Source: Synergistales bacterium (GTDB lineage Bacteria > Synergistota > Synergistia > Synergistales > Aminobacteriaceae). From it: 5,769 nt of DNA. Shown here piece by piece: positions 5,735 through 5,769 of this stretch. Each line of letters begins with the position of its first letter. The stretch's first letter is position 1. The position numbers and the translations under genes were made by a program. The notes under the pieces are model-generated. The model saw only the letters and a list, made by a program, of their open reading frames with translations. It did not search any database and was not told where the DNA came from. The DNA lies in contig BOCC01000126.1 in NCBI GenBank assembly GCA_026002715.1, positions 1 to 5,769 on the forward strand, read 5' to 3'.

Positions 5735-5769
5735 AGAAGAAAAACAACGCCTATGTAACATAATTGAGA

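Overview
The window carries three co-oriented genes on the minus strand and a decayed, gene-poor left flank. It appears to come from a Gram-negative-type (didermic) bacterium. The main gene encodes a large secreted lipoprotein with modular beta-sandwich and GLUG repeat domains, and two small genes encode single-pass membrane proteins. Base composition looks moderate, with no obvious strand or composition jump inside the main gene. Nothing in the sequence fixes the taxon, and I do not name one.

Layout, left to right. Positions 1-170 hold the remains of an ISAs1-family transposase on the plus strand, with an in-frame stop and lost C-terminal half. Positions 171-580 hold no convincing intact gene, only short open stretches that look like decayed coding sequence. 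Positions 589-691 hold an inverted repeat plus a 48-bp element that recurs at 1776-1874. Two small paralogous genes follow on the minus strand (724-1143 and 1303-1716). Each encodes a membrane-anchored protein with the same 78-residue C-terminal domain, which I do not recognise. Positions 1856-5545 (minus) encode a 1229-residue lipoprotein: lipobox, Gly/Pro-rich linker, two cadherin-like beta-sandwich domains, an EF-hand-type loop, probable IPT/TIG-like beta domains, an unrecognised middle region, and a C-terminal beta-helix-like region with five GLUG-type repeats. The right end (5546-5769) holds the leader of this gene and a strong minus-strand terminator for a gene outside the window.

Transcription runs right to left: lipoprotein gene, then the 137-aa gene, then the 139-aa gene. 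Each gap is about 140-160 nt and contains a GC-rich hairpin, so the three genes may be separate units or linked by partial readthrough. The two small genes are a tandem duplication that includes their ribosome-binding leader. All three products are predicted at the cell envelope. A shared role is possible but rests only on location and adjacency.

The most notable points are the unrecognised duplicated domain, the repeated gene-end module that preserves a ghost stop codon next to the 139-aa gene, and the near-identical DNA repeats inside the lipoprotein gene that could allow length variation. I see no clear sign of a complete new multi-gene system.
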